Positions 11,345 through 23,074 of a DNA stretch of 64,000 nt are shown here, piece by piece. The notes beneath the pieces were generated by a model, which did not search any database, was not told where the DNA came from, and was given only the letters and a program-made list of their open reading frames with translations. The DNA comes from Agriotes lineatus (lineage: Eukaryota; Arthropoda; Insecta; Coleoptera; Elateridae): contig OW679195.1 in the NCBI GenBank assembly GCA_940337035.1, positions 178,408,015 through 178,472,014 on the forward strand, read 5' to 3'. Every line of letters begins with the position of its first letter. Position 1 is the first letter of the stretch. A program made the position numbers and the translations under genes.

Positions 11345-11572
11345 GCGTGAGGGTCAAAGCAACATTTTTAATCTGACTTGGGGGCGTACACCTTGGACAC
11401 AGTGCAGTCGACCACTAAGTATAGTATCATATATTATAACCACACGATGAATGGCTTCACTCCTGTCGGATACCGACCTCAGATAATTAATGGGTTTTTG
11501 AAAAATCTTTCCACTGCCAGGGTTCGAACCCAACATTCTCAACCAGAAGTCTGGCGCTCCTAACCTTATTCT
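11345..11572 (-). mobile_element. tRNA-derived SINE
   Basis: Read on the minus strand, the head shows TTAGGAGCGCCAGACTTCTG and then the perfect B box GGGTTCGAACCC. A body follows containing CTGAGGTCGGTATCCGACAG. The cloverleaf does not close, so this is a SINE rather than a tRNA gene. Confidence 0.55.
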
Positions 11573-13030
11573 ACAATTTCTAAAATTTTAGTTACAAATT
11601 TCAAAACCAGTTCCCTACACGTGTTTTAGAAGACCGTAACTGAAATCTAGGAAATTTGGAAGACGTTATCGCCATATCCTCAATCTGGTTATTTAATATT
11701 GGTGCAATTACACTTAGTATACATAAAGCGTCAGTCGTCAGTGTAACAAGTTACACATCAGAGAGCAAATTATACGCCTAACGCCTAGAACTGTTGACAA
11801 ATTGGGCAAAGGCCGCTTTTACCAAATTAAAAACAGCTCTGCTAACATTCTCAGCTCGCTCCGAACGCTAAATACGCGAGGGGTGAATCACACGCTCTGA
11901 AAACCGATGTTCCCAGAACGTCGAAATTCCCGGTGACTGACCACAATTTATAGATTTAGTTTTCGCACGTCCACTTCGCGGCTCATGAATGAAGTTCAAA
12001 CAAAAAGGGGGCCAAAGAATGCCGAAGAGAACCTGCAACAGCTTCAGTGGTGATATGCAGTACAGGGCAGGGTAAGGATAAAAATCTCCTCACTTTGCAT
12101 AGAACGGGAGCTAGTTACAGCTCATTTGTTTTTAAAATACAAAAATGGAAGTTTCTTATGCTTTTTGTTTAATAAAACCGATACTCTTGAACAAATTCTG
12201 AAAAAAATCGATGTAGCTAGCTCCTCACGGTGTCGTATTCGCGGCATAAAGCTTTGGAAAAGGGGTGGCTGCGTTTTAACGATGCGTCAGTCGGTGGCGG
12301 CTGGTGAATAATTTTGATAGACAATCACCGAAAGCAAAATGCATTTTCCACCCCTTTACAGACAAAGCGAAATTCCGACATCACGAGATTTAAATATTTT
12401 GCATATGTCTCATCCGGATAATTATTATTAATTACACAACACCTGTAACTACGCATGCATTAGGCGTGGAATTTGTAAGCAATCGTCAGTAACCGGACAT
12501 TTGACACACGCTCTATAGCAAAATGGGGCAGCGGAGACTGCTTGAACATAAAACGAGGCAGCTCAGAATAAATCTTAAAATATCCTTATTATTTCACCTA
12601 CTTCTTGCCCCCCCCCCCCGGGTCTATCAACTTTCGAAAAGCTGCGAAGCCGCTTCAACCAGGCACTAATGCGTCCGTAGAAGCATGTAACGCTTATCGT
12701 ACAGTCAGGGGCGTCTTAAGCTTAAGCTTAAGTAAAAGATCGTTTTCCAAGTTGTGATATGTGTTTGTTGTGGACAAGGCCTAGGCATACGGAGGTACCA
12801 GATACCTTAGACACCTACTTCGGTCATATAGTGGAAGTACTATTAGAATTTTGCCGAGACCGAAGAGTTCCAACCTTAGCAAGGGTATTTCGTAGTAAGA
12901 CGGAACCCATGGTTTTATTTCTCTTGCAAAAGTGGCATCCTGTAGGGATTTCATTCGAATTCGCGCTCCCAGAGGAAATCTGATTTGTAAGCAGACGCTA
13001 TGTGCGCTAGACTAGCGCTGTCAGATAAAT
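11573..13030. other. Unique sequence with a C homopolymer
   Basis: No gene recognised. A run of about 12 C lies near 12608, and a small CTTAAG tandem (GTCTTAAGCTTAAGCTTAAG) lies at about 12714. The short frames at 12126 and 12759 are not convincing. Confidence 0.5.
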
Positions 13031-13034
13031 GCAC

Positions 13035-13190
13035 ATGCACATGCTTATCGTTGCATTATAAATGATGCGGTGGCGATATAAGGAACTATTGCCGATCCTG
13101 GACGAAGTGCGCCCGATCGTTGCCGAAAACGTAACGCAGCCAGAGGTACAGGCACAACATACGTTTATAAATACGAACTATATTTTGAGT
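13035..13190 (+). repeat. Diverged direct repeat, left copy
   Basis: It shares with 13515-13630, in order, TGCTTATC, TTATAAA, GCGGTG, ACGCAG and ACGTTTATA. Identity is only moderate and spacing differs. It may be two remnants of one dispersed repeat or of long terminal repeats. No element body was recognised between them. Confidence 0.4.
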
Positions 13191-13409
13191 CTAACACAAA
13201 GGTGATGTTACTTTAATTATTGTGTTTCTAAAATTGAACTGTAAATAAAAAGTTAAAGAACAAAATGTTTTAATATCATGAACAAAGAATGCGCACGCAC
13301 TGCAAGAGTCTTCAAAATTATGTACAAATAGGTAAAAATATATTAAGGTTTCTAATAATACTGAAACAGTAAAAAGAAGCAATTGCAAACTACATTAATT
13401 CGCAAAGGA

Positions 13410-13492
13410 AAAAAGCATCACAGTTGAGTCGATGGGATTCAAACCTGTGCTCCTATATGAAATCCGAATATTAGTCAGACGTTTTAACCGCT
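13410..13492 (-). mobile_element. tRNA-like sequence (SINE head or tRNA pseudogene)
   Basis: On the minus strand it reads GGGCGAGCGGTTAAAACGTC and then B-box AGGTTTGAATCCC about 45 bp later, like a class II tRNA. The acceptor stem does not pair. It lies between the two diverged direct repeats. Confidence 0.45.
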
Positions 13493-13514
13493 CGCCCAAG
13501 AACGCCTACTTATC

Positions 13515-13630
13515 ATACTTGCTTATCTCTGCGTTATAAAAAACGCGGTGACGACACGGTCGATTGGTGTCTTGACGCAGGCACAGACGCAACACACGTT
13601 TATATATAAGGATGGTTCTATATTTGGCTT
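13515..13630 (+). repeat. Diverged direct repeat, right copy, with TATA-like motif
   Basis: Partner of 13035-13190. It contains ACGTTTATATATAAGG, a strong TATA-box look-alike, followed about 30 bp later by TCACTCAACTCAATCAGTC. That arrangement would suit a core promoter or an LTR, but no gene or retroelement body follows that I can recognise. Confidence 0.35.
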
Positions 13631-14000
13631 CACTCAACTCAATCAGTCACTTCCCCTCCTAACCATCTAACTCGCAGCCAAGAGGGAGCGGCACGTGAAA
13701 CACCCCAGCGACAGGTAAGCTACAGATGCCTCTGCGTATAGTTCATGTTCATAAAAGAAAAATTACGCGTGCTTTGTTAAAAGCTTTATAATGAGATTGA
13801 TGAAAAATTTCTTTCAGAAAAAAAATCTTGAATGACTAGTTTGTTATGGTAGGGTAGGGCCATGACACCTTGGCTCATTATAGCGAGCCGCCACTGCGTT
13901 CGACTGTTTTACGAGAAATTATTGGACCATCAAGAACTAAATATATCACGTTGCCTTCAATATCAATGTTATGACTTATGACCAACTGAAATTAACGAGT

Positions 14001-14404
14001 TCACTAAGATACTATTGTATATGTATAATCGGTAACCTCGTTTTACCTTGCGGTGTAGAAGCTGGTGCTTTATGTGCTTGCATCTGGGGGTGCTCAACTT
14101 GTCCCGGATTCGGGATACAAATATGGAGCGCGCCTTTTAGTGCTTGCACAGCAACCATTGTGTGAGGGGTGTGTGTGTGTGTGTGTGTGTTATGTTGACC
14201 TTGTTACTCTACCTGTTAGGTCTGTGGTTCTGAGTAGAGCACAGTTAATTTGGTTGCCAACTGTGAATGGTCTCACCGAGCCCGGTTCAAATCGCAAGGC
14301 TGCGGAAAATTCCGGCCCTCGCGGGATTCGAACCGAGGACTTGCTTAATGCAAGGCAAGCGCTTACCCATCTGCGCTACTCGGCTTCTCCTCACTAAGAT
14401 ACTA
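14001..14404 (-). mobile_element. Full-length tRNA-derived SINE with 14-bp target duplication
   Basis: The element (14015-14390) is flanked by perfect direct repeats TCACTAAGATACTA at 14001-14014 and 14391-14404, the hallmark of LINE-assisted retrotransposition. The head, read on the minus strand from 14390, has GTAGCGCAGATGGGTAAGCG (A box) and CGGTTCGAATCCCGC (B box). The body carries a (GT)n tract. A second copy lies at 32391-32745. The intact target duplication suggests a fairly young insertion. Confidence 0.85.
14167..14190 (+). repeat. (GT)n microsatellite inside the SINE
   Basis: About 11 GT units inside the SINE body. The second copy at 32540 has only GTTGTGTGTC here, so the tract expanded after insertion. 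Confidence 0.9.
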
Positions 14405-16175
14405 ATAGTTGTGTAATTATTCGGAATATGAAAATCGTAGTAGCTACATTTCTTACTCTAAATAGCTTCACCAACAAATTACCATTTGCATACTCGGTAT
14501 GATTTATCCTGGATTTATAGTGACGTCTACAAAGCAGGTATTTTATTTAAATCCATAACAAATTAGGACATTTTTGAATTGCCTGGCCATGCCAAAAACG
14601 TGTACATTTTGCAAGTAATTTATATGAAGTAGACCTGAAGAGTTGGAAATTTTAAATCTACACACGATTTAGAAAACTCATCCCTAATCAGAAATATTGC
14701 AACAAATTCTGCATTTCAGAGGATGCGCCCCTCTGCTCGTGTTGGAGCTATCACAAAAAGTTTCTCGACCTCTCCGCACTTGATATTCCAACGTATTTGT
14801 GCCTGCCTGTATACATTTGCAAGTCAGGTTATTTTTTACACGAAACGGTAATTCTATTACAGAACGAACAATAGCGTGTAATGATCCTTTGTTTCAGTGT
14901 GCAAAGAATATTATGAATTTACTAGGAAAGGCGTACGTGCTTAAAATGCGATTTATGAAGCATAATAGGGCTTAAACTGCTCTTCAATGGGCGACACCCA
15001 CGAGGGGCGAACGCGGTTTTACTGGTTTTTCTTTTTTCGTTTTGTGGAACTGGACAGCTTTTGCGTTTTAATACATTACTCGGTTAAATTCGATACAATT
15101 CGTATTCGTACAAGTAGTAAACGAGGACTTCGATTTAGCACAATTTCATTTAGAGATGTTTTATTAGTACTTCTATAATGTAAAAGTTTAATGTAAAATG
15201 TAAAAGTCAATGTAAAAGAGTAAGTTATACAAGAGGACCTTTTAAACAACTTGTTATTGAGATTAAACCGTGTTACGCATTATGCCAATTTAGTTTAATT
15301 TTACCAAAAAGGTCATATAAGAGTCGTGACAAATTGTAACCCTATATAAAATATTGCCACAGCTCTGTGTCTTCACGTCAGTTAGAAACTTGGACCGTTT
15401 TTTCCAACAAGCAAATTCTATTAAAGTACAAAGAATTAAATTGAATTGGACATGTTTACATTAAAACCCCTAAAAATTTCACGTAGCGTCATCAATGTTT
15501 GATGCTTTGATAAAAATTCAAAATTTAGGTTTATTTAAATATGGACACAGCCTTCTGGTGTTATAAACGTGTACTACTGTCTTAAAAGCTTAAAATAGGT
15601 GAACAAATTAATTTCCAAATGCCAATAGAAAAACAATTGCGTCACCAAAAGGTGTGAGAAATAGCTTCAACTTTGTTTTTTTTTTTTTGTTAATGGACAA
15701 TAGCAATTATTTATCTCATCTGATAGAAATTTCAAGCGTTACATCCTATTAGCCAAATTGATATTTTTTCTATTTTTTTACTGTTCTCCGATATACGTAT
15801 TACAGTCCGAAAGCGTCCGTTGTGTATTTCAGGTTGCCTAAATAGTTTCCAGTGATTTTGAATGAGTGGTTGGCATTATTTTCTTTCAAAAATTTACCGT
15901 ACAAACTTTTTAGTAGGAAATATTTTTCCGGCCTCCATTTCCGTTCGGAAATTTTGGGTATTCTTAATTTCACCTTCGAAGCTATATGACGTGTTTGCTC
16001 GGGGTTTTCTTTTGCTGGTCCCTTAGCGGCGGATTTGTAAATTTTAAGCTCCTGAATGAGAATGAACGCCAGGAAATAAGTTTATTACGGTACAATAAAA
16101 GTTGAACCGCCTTGTGCAATAATAAAATATCAATACATCTTAATTAACCTTGTAAAGTCGTCACTAGAGCTAGGA
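14405..16175. other. AT-rich unique DNA, no gene recognised
   Basis: Low-complexity stretches such as the AATGTAAAAGT repeats around 15178-15220 and a T-run near 15678 are present. No coding frame looks constrained. Confidence 0.5.
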
Positions 16176-16177
16176 AG

Positions 16178-16306
16178 AATTTCCAAACTATTGAAAATAG
16201 CAACCATAATCCCATTAAGCAAAGTAGAAAATAAGAAAAATATAGAAGAATTCCGACCAATGAATCTCCTACCAGCCGTGGAAAAGTTACTTGAAAAGAT
16301 GTATAT
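16178..16306 (+). mobile_element. LINE reverse transcriptase fragment (fingers region)
   Basis: The translation contains IATIIPLSKVENKK followed by IEEFRPMNLLP and VEKLLEKM. This fits the conserved '.. I PI.K .....YRPI.LLP...K..E' block at the start of LINE reverse transcriptases. The frame then breaks. The C-terminal part of a similar ORF appears at 16885-17240 on the same strand, after a mariner relic. Confidence 0.65.
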
Positions 16307-16439
16307 ATCTAATTGGTAAAGTATTTACTGTCTCTAGCATATACGGCTTTGGAATCTGTTGCTCCTAGCAACCGCAATTGTTTTGTCATTTTATAGACAA
16401 GAAAACTGCCAAATTTTATTAGTTGCGCTTGAATAGTTT

Positions 16440-16850
16440 TACAAGATGGAAGAAGTTGTTGCACGAGGATTTTGAGAAATTGGAAAATACAAGTTTTAAT
16501 AACTCACACGGAAGAAAGGTTTAACACCAAAACAAATTCACTTAATTAATGCAGATATGGTTCGCGTGCTTGGGGATTCTGCTTCTTTCCATCAGGAATT
16601 CAGATGTGACAGAAGAAGCTGCGAACATGCAAAAGGTGTTAGTTACAAAACTCGTTGTTGTATTAAAGAAAAAAGAAGAGGCAATTTGTCACAAGGAATT
16701 CTCCTTCATTACGATAACGTTCCGGGTCATAAGAGGCTTATTTCTACGTACACAATTCGTGATATTTGGTTCAAGTTATGGCCCATCCACGCTACTCCCC
16801 AACCTAGCTCCTAGCAACTTTTATAAAAATGCAGAAGAATGTTATTGACA
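16440..16850 (+). pseudogene. Mariner transposase relic, internally deleted
   Basis: The N-terminal signature KQIHLINADMVRVLGDSA (helix-turn-helix of mariner transposases) jumps directly to KEKRRGNLSQGILLHYDNVP, the block holding the second catalytic aspartate. It then reaches NLAPSNFY, where the third aspartate of the usual 'LAPSDF' motif reads as asparagine. Frameshifts separate the parts. The central domain with the first aspartate is missing. It lies between two halves of a LINE on the same strand. No clear inverted repeats were located. Confidence 0.7.
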
Positions 16851-16884
16851 AATAAATCTTTTATAAGGACTTTAGACAATAATA

Positions 16885-17240
16885 GTTCAAAATTAAAATA
16901 CACGAGGAAGAGGTGGACAATGTGAAAGAGTATAAGTATCTTAGTATACTAGTTGGCAGACACTTGAAATTTGATAGACATTCGCAGGAAAATTTCTAAA
17001 AAGATAAGAGTACTAGAAGGTGGAATAAATATTTAAGTTTCGCAACACGGAAAACTATAATACTATCGCATTACCACACTTTTCCTTTGTGGCGACAATA
17101 TTGTATTTGTCAAAGAAAACAGATATGGATAGATTGCAAAAATTATAAAATAAAGCAATGAAAATGATATTAGTATGTGACAGGTATAGAAGTATAAATT
17201 CAATGCTACAGTAGCTTGGGTGGGTAACAGTTCTGTGGTG
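16885..17240 (+). mobile_element. LINE C-terminal fragment
   Basis: The translation shows DNVKEYKYLSILV, then NKYLSFATRKTI in a shifted frame, then KAMKMILVCDRY. This matches the region after the reverse transcriptase catalytic core in jockey-like LINEs ('YKYLGI..D', 'KTI..S.ILPHF.YC', 'LQ..QNKAMR.IL'). The catalytic core itself is absent between this piece and 16178-16306. Confidence 0.6.
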
Positions 17241-18465
17241 AAAAGGCAAAAAGGTATGTCAAAAACCATCATTTTACACGAACATCAAAAAACTATTTTG
17301 CTGGAGATTTGAGAACAACATTTAAATCGTTTCGCTGGTAATCAAAAAAATTAAGTCGATTTATTGACTACAGCTTGCTTTGCTATTGATTCTAAAACTA
17401 TTTCTACTAGCAAATAAATACGAAACTTATACCTTATGGCATTTCCTTTCATTCATTTTATGAAATAGCAAAATGGTATAAGTTGACATAAAGCGTTTTG
17501 CAATTTCCCGGAATATGTATTTTCTGATAAATAATTGCTATGACAAAACAGCATATGTAGACATAAACTAAACAAGAATATGTGGTTTCGAGTTCGAATA
17601 ATGTGAGGTTATGTGTAAACTTACCAGTTAAGTTCTTGTTACAGCACTTCTGAAAAACTTTGTACGCACGAGAGTGTGTCCATTTTGGCGCTTATTCGTT
17701 AAACTACACTATTTTTTTATATAATAAGAATAACTAATAATAACACTGGAAAACTGGACCGCTAAAACACGCTATTGCACCTGCATGGAAATGCACTCGT
17801 AGTATAAGTGTACATAAGTTATTTGTTTCCAACAAAAAAGGAAATGGCAAAAGGGTATAAGTAAACATATGCTGTTCTGGCGTCGCAGACTACTTTACGA
17901 AAAGCTTTGACTTGTGGTATTAGTACACATGTATCTATTTGCCATTGACTAAATTTGTTTTTTATCAATTTTTAGTGAATTTTCAGGAAATAAGTACATA
18001 TTCCATTTAGAAAACTTGCTGTAACAATGCGGTTATGGTATGTAGAATTATATCCTCTTGTATTTAGATGCCCGATATTGCTCTGGACACGGGGCATCAA
18101 TAAAATCAAAAATGAGATAAGTCGACTTATACCCTTATGCCTTTTTGCCACAGAGTTGAACCATATATTAAGAAAACTGTGTTGATATTTATTCATAAAG
18201 TCAGATTAGGGTTGATACCATAAAAACAAAAAGAAGCTCAAGCTTCAGTACTTTTTAGGGGCGCAGTGGAGTACAATAATTTAGATGATAGATTAAGAAC
18301 TTTAGATTTAAGGAAGTTTAAAATAAAAATATGTAGATCAGCCACAGATTTTTAGGTAAAAATACAAAACTATTATGCGTAGTCGTAAAGAAAAATTACC
18401 AACGCATTTTTCTGGGGCAGAATTGGTGTTATTTGCTGCATCCATCTGATTACTTCAGGATATGA
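17241..18465. other. AT-rich unique DNA, nothing recognised
   Basis: No supported gene or repeat family. Confidence 0.5.
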
Positions 18466-18469
18466 TAGT

Positions 18470-18705
18470 ATTTCGAAAGTAAATCATCTGTGGGCCGCCC
18501 GCGATCTAAGGTAGGATTTGATGATCCCTGCTTTCCCGTAGCTTCACCTTGCTGTTTTGTCCGCTCATTGGATTGCAAATTTACAGCTGAGAAAAGCTAG
18601 AACATCCGCAATCGCGAGCCCGTACCAACAGGCTTTTCTGTGTTTTCCATTTCATTTGCATTTCAACTGTTTCAACCTTTCGCATTCCTGAAATCGTATT
18701 TCCAG
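18470..18705. other. GC-enriched segment with an octamer-like site
   Basis: A less AT-rich island containing TTTCATTTGCATTTCAAC, which includes the POU octamer core ATTTGCAT. It is non-coding by eye and could be regulatory. Evidence is composition plus one motif only. Confidence 0.2.
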
Positions 18706-19725
18706 CTTACCACTTCGAGTGAAATACATAGTTTATCATGGAAATCGACCATACTAGATCTAAAAGTTTTTATTGAAACTTTTATAAGCAGTAAACCAAC
18801 ATCAGATTTAACTTGATTATAACTTCCTTGCTGATAAGCAGTTTATTAAATGCCATTTACCTTATGTTTCTGGTTTTACACTGTAAGTTTATATTTGTTA
18901 AGAATTTTTACTGATATACGTGCGTCATCCGGGATTAGTCCCTAAAAGAAGCTCGAATTAGATAGCCGTCCGCCTACGTGGAGCAATTGGTTATTGTCAA
19001 GGAATGGATAACGATAACCAGTTACTGAATTTGTGAACTCGGCAGTCTCGTTTTATCCTTGACGCATCTTAAACTTTTGATATTGATACTATCGATTTCG
19101 CGTGCTTTTATTTAATCAAAACCTTTTGCTTGTATATGCTCGTATACTATACTTGTTCGCGTACTACTACAGAAACATTTTTTTATATTATTTATTGACG
19201 TTTGCACTGGTTTGGGTATTAACTATCGCTTTGTAACCTAATTTAGGTGGCAGCTCGACTGCTCCGTATGGTTCAGCGGTGTTTATCACTGTAAGGTGCT
19301 GATCCTGGCGCCCTCAGCTATTGGTTCGCTACTGCTATTGATAATTAGGTAAAGTTAATACATATTCTTTTCCTTTTGTTATAAGCTAGTTGTTTTGAAT
19401 ATTAATAAGTTAGGATGTTATTTAACAGATCAAATAAAAAACAACTTAGACCTTTTTAAGTGATATTACATTAAATTTCTAACACAAAGTTCGCATTTTT
19501 TCTAAAGTTTAAGTTCTGTTAACATCAGTATTTATAACTTGCGTAATAACTGAATTTTAACACTATCTAGTTTGTCGAGTGGGAATGGAATAAGCTAGAA
19601 TAAAAATGTACCAAAAAAGGTGAGGAATTGTCACCAGAAAAACGCTAATTTTTCGTTGGAATTTTCTGACTAGGGATGCAGCCTAGTTCTATGTCTAGGT
19701 AGGTTTTTCAACCAAAAAACAGGTA
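18706..19725. other. AT-rich spacer, nothing recognised
   Basis: A weak tRNA-like phrase at 19260-19340 does not have a proper B box. No other feature was seen. Confidence 0.5.
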
Positions 19726-19729
19726 GACG

Positions 19730-20310
19730 TATCTACAAAATTGGACGTGGGGCGGCTCGCCCTGAGCCAGCGCTCCGTCCTGCTAATAACAGTAATCACC
19801 AGCCTTATTTTCCTGCCACATCCAACTTTTAGGCCCAATTAGATAGTTTTCGGGCAGCCTCACGGCCGCGGCGCTAATTCCCGTTTTTGTGCGGCCCGCC
19901 GGAGGCCCCCGACAACGGCTTCTGAATTATATACTGCGGCCATATTCCCATTCTTCCTGTGAATCTTTCAGACGGGCAGAGAGATCAATAAGATATTACT
20001 TGGCCAATTATTAATTTGCAGCTATAGATCGGCTTCCTCTTCCTGACGGCCGCGGGCCCCCGGGACACGGGCCGAACAAAGGCCGCCTTGGAAATTGCAG
20101 GCCTGTTGCAGAGGTTTCGGAGGCGATTAATTTCGAGTGTATCCAACACAGGAGTCGATGTAAGCGACTTTTGATTGTTTTCGCCCGCGGCCGGCGGCGG
20201 CAGAGCGTAAAACAGCTACTAGCTTCATTACTACTTCCGGTGCATTAAAATATAAGGCCAATTAGGCCGGTTTGTTTGTCAGGGCTTTTAGCATTGACGT
20301 CAACTATGGC
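19730..20310. promoter_or_regulatory. GC-rich island with repeated homeodomain-core motifs (candidate enhancer)
   Basis: Strongly GC-rich blocks alternate with AATTA-type homeodomain cores: GCCCAATTAGATAG near 19835, TTGGCCAATTATTAATTTGC near 20000, GGCGATTAATTTCGAG near 20125 and GGCCAATTAGGCCGG near 20255. There is no sustained coding frame. The pattern resembles conserved developmental enhancers of insects. The call rests on composition and motif clustering; conservation is untested. Confidence 0.35.
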
Positions 20311-20439
20311 ATAGATAGCGCATTAAGGAAGTGCCAGTCGAACAAAAAAGTGCGTGAATGACGATTTGCAGACATATTGTCTGGAAAAACACAGTTTAAT
20401 TGTCCCATAATATCAGACAATTATAGAATGAATGACTAC

Positions 20440-20770
20440 CACAGTTGAGGAAGAGCCATTCCTGTATCCCCATACAGAAATGTATCACTGGCATACGAAG
20501 GAAGCTATTATGGATAAAGACAGGTCCCCCGTTTCTACTTCATGTGTTAGGTAAATGGTCTGTTTATACCCAATGGGTTAACTTCACTAAATCAAGGTAT
20601 GTTGTTGTGAGCGAGGTTGTGAGTGATGCTAAAATTGATTCCAAAAATGTCCAGAAAGTAACATGGACTGCTCTGGATGGGGACACATAAAACCAAATAG
20701 GTCTAGACATTATTCATCAAAACAACTTCATCGAAGGCCAACTTCTATAATATCACCAGAACTGGTTAAA
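20440..20770 (+). mobile_element. Probable LINE endonuclease relic
   Basis: The translation around 20650-20735 contains VTWTALDGDT, then in a broken frame NQI...IIHQNNF. This resembles the 'TW....G...NQIDHI.I' end of LINE apurinic endonucleases. Stops follow. Sequence to about 21460 may be the decayed linker but shows no clear motif. Confidence 0.35.
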
Positions 20771-21500
20771 CATATGTATTGATATCATAGAAAGTACTTG
20801 AAGGTACGCCAATAACATTACCAGACGCTGATCTGGTGAAGAAAACTTAAATCAGTAATGACAAGATCTCAAATACTAAACAGTACATGAAAATAAGCAT
20901 TTGGAAGAACACATCGTCAAAATAGAATATAACGATAAAGGACAAAAACCAGAACTGAAAAATTTTTGTTGAAAAGAACTTGAAACATTGAACCAAGAAT
21001 CATGTGCGAAGACTAGAAGTGAGAAGACAAACAGTCTTCTCGAAAAGTGATAAGTTGGACAAAATCATCCAGTAAAATGGGAACAGGAGCAGAATTGTTC
21101 AACGACAATGTGTGAAGAACATCCAGAAGAAATGACAAACTGCTTTCCTGTAAAGTAATGCACGACATTTCCATGGCTGACAGAGACACCTATAATCTTA
21201 ATTAGAAGAAAGTCCCCAAATATTATTCTACACCAGCTGAACTAATCTTCATGGTGGAAAATAATCGATTCCACAATTCCACAAATCTGAAGGTTGGAAT
21301 TACGTAAATGGAAAAGCCACATGATTAAAACAATTTCTGCAAATATAGCAGTGTATGATCATATCAAAACGTGTAGAAAGAAGAGGTGCTCAAAAACTAA
21401 GTTGTACCTAGAGAAGCAGGTCCTTGAAGAGACCAGAGGTACTTAAAGAGGTAAAGAACCTATTACGGTGTAAAATCGCGTTTAGCGCTTATAATCATAT
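20771..21500. other. Decayed sequence, possibly LINE linker
   Basis: An A-rich plus strand with many stops, in keeping with an old LINE body downstream of the endonuclease relic. No motif is firm enough for a call. Confidence 0.3.
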
Positions 21501-21559
21501 TTCGCGCGTCGGGTTATCAGCTCGATGGAAGAATTTGATTTGGACGTGACTTTTGGTAT

Positions 21560-21965
21560 TTGCGTGTCGCGTGGGTCTTCCTTTCCCATTTATGCTGTAA
21601 TACAGTCAAGATCGCTGCGGTTCGTCGCTCCTCAGAGCCTTGGGTGCTTTGGCCTTATCGCCTCATATTTGAGTTGAAGATGATATTCGGCGGATCATTG
21701 CAGCTAGTTTGGCTGGAATTCAGTCTACCTTGGAGCGAGGTTTTGCATCTTCTGTTCACATCACGGCTTATACGGATACGCTTATGTACGGGTTGCAGCC
21801 GTTACTATCGAATAAAAAAATAAGTTTCCCCATTGAATGCCTCCTGTGTGATCGCCTGAGCGCTCTTGATGTACCGGCCAGTCAGTTTTGTATACGTGAC
21901 CTTGTCTCAGTAACCATCTTATACAGCTTGTGCCTAGAGCTATGTTACCTTCCCTGGGAGGAGTG
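21560..21965 (+). CDS. Coding-like segment of unknown family
   Basis: Two overlapping frames (21560-21823 and 21709-21966) run through a GC-balanced block. The more protein-like one includes RIIAASLAGIQSTLE and then ITAYTDTLMYGLQPL. I do not recognise the family. There is no clear start, splice signal or neighbour in the same frame. It could be a decayed element ORF, a host exon or chance. Confidence 0.2.
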
Positions 21966-21999
21966 AAAATTCTTCGTAGGAGCTGCGGAAGAAGGTTTC

Positions 22000-23065
22000 A
22001 CCTTTGCAATTTGACCATTGCCTAATTGTGTTTGTGACTTTTGTATGCAATGCCGATCTTTGCTCGAGTGGTGTCCATCAGGCTCCCGTGCATGTTACTT
22101 TAAATTTCTACGTTGACAAATTTTTGGGCTATGCGAATTGGATTAATGGATATTTGATACTTACTGTTTTGGAGCTAGTCATATTCTATATTCTAATATT
22201 GTATTTCGACGCTCTGGCCATACATGCGGCTACTATCATAATAATTAAAAACTCTATACATTAAACAGAACACATTACACTGAACTAAATTACGTATCTA
22301 AAACCAATAGTTTTCAATCTGTTTGTTACTTTCAATTAAAATTAGTAACCAGGTCCCAAATGATACAACTTCACTAATTACAGGCTGTCAAAAATCTTGC
22401 ATCACACCAAAACAAATGCCAATGAGAAAAATCATAATGAGTTGTCGCGATGTATCTGTGAGTGCAATACCAATTGCAATTACCGGCATTGGAGATTAAT
22501 ACAGTTCGAATAACTACAACCATTTCTATTTGAGTTTTGAATATAGTGGGTAATACAAGTAAAATTCTAACTGGGAGTTACGAGTGAAAGTCGTCATTAT
22601 ATGGAGATTATATTTGGAAGCGCACAGCCCAGATGTAAGGATCGAATATAAACAATGGGAATTATAATAAGTAGGAACAACAAACAGTAGAATTCTTACA
22701 ACTTGGAAGTTACGTAAAGTAATTCTTGCGAATGCTGGGAGCCGTCAACACTTCGTTCATATTAGTTATGTGATTTAGTAGTAGATTGCGTACAATTGTA
22801 ACAGACGAGAATTGGATGTAATGGCATTTAGACCTCTTACAAGTTAAAATGTGTAATTGAAGATAAATAACCGATGCGCTGACGCAAAGAAGTTGTGATT
22901 ATTTAAACTTATGCTACGACCAACCGGATGTTGATCATTACTCGAAATTATGAATTGTGATCTATAAAATGACAATATTTAGCAATAACAAGAAGAATGG
23001 AAATACAAGGTGTAATTACAAAGGTTGAAAATAAATGTAATTGCCACCGTCATACTTTATGGTTA
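22000..23065. other. AT-rich spacer, nothing recognised
   Basis: No supported features. The 86-codon frame at 22004-22264 is hydrophobic and AT-rich but resembles nothing known. Confidence 0.5.
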
Positions 23066-23074
23066 TTGGAAAGA

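Noticed and set aside
13600..13720. LTR retrotransposon promoter
   Set aside because: A TATA box is present, but no primer-binding site, gag/pol or matched LTR ends were found.
19255..19345. Possible tRNA or SINE head (GGTTCAGCGGTGTTTATC)
   Set aside because: No acceptable B box and no pairing stems.
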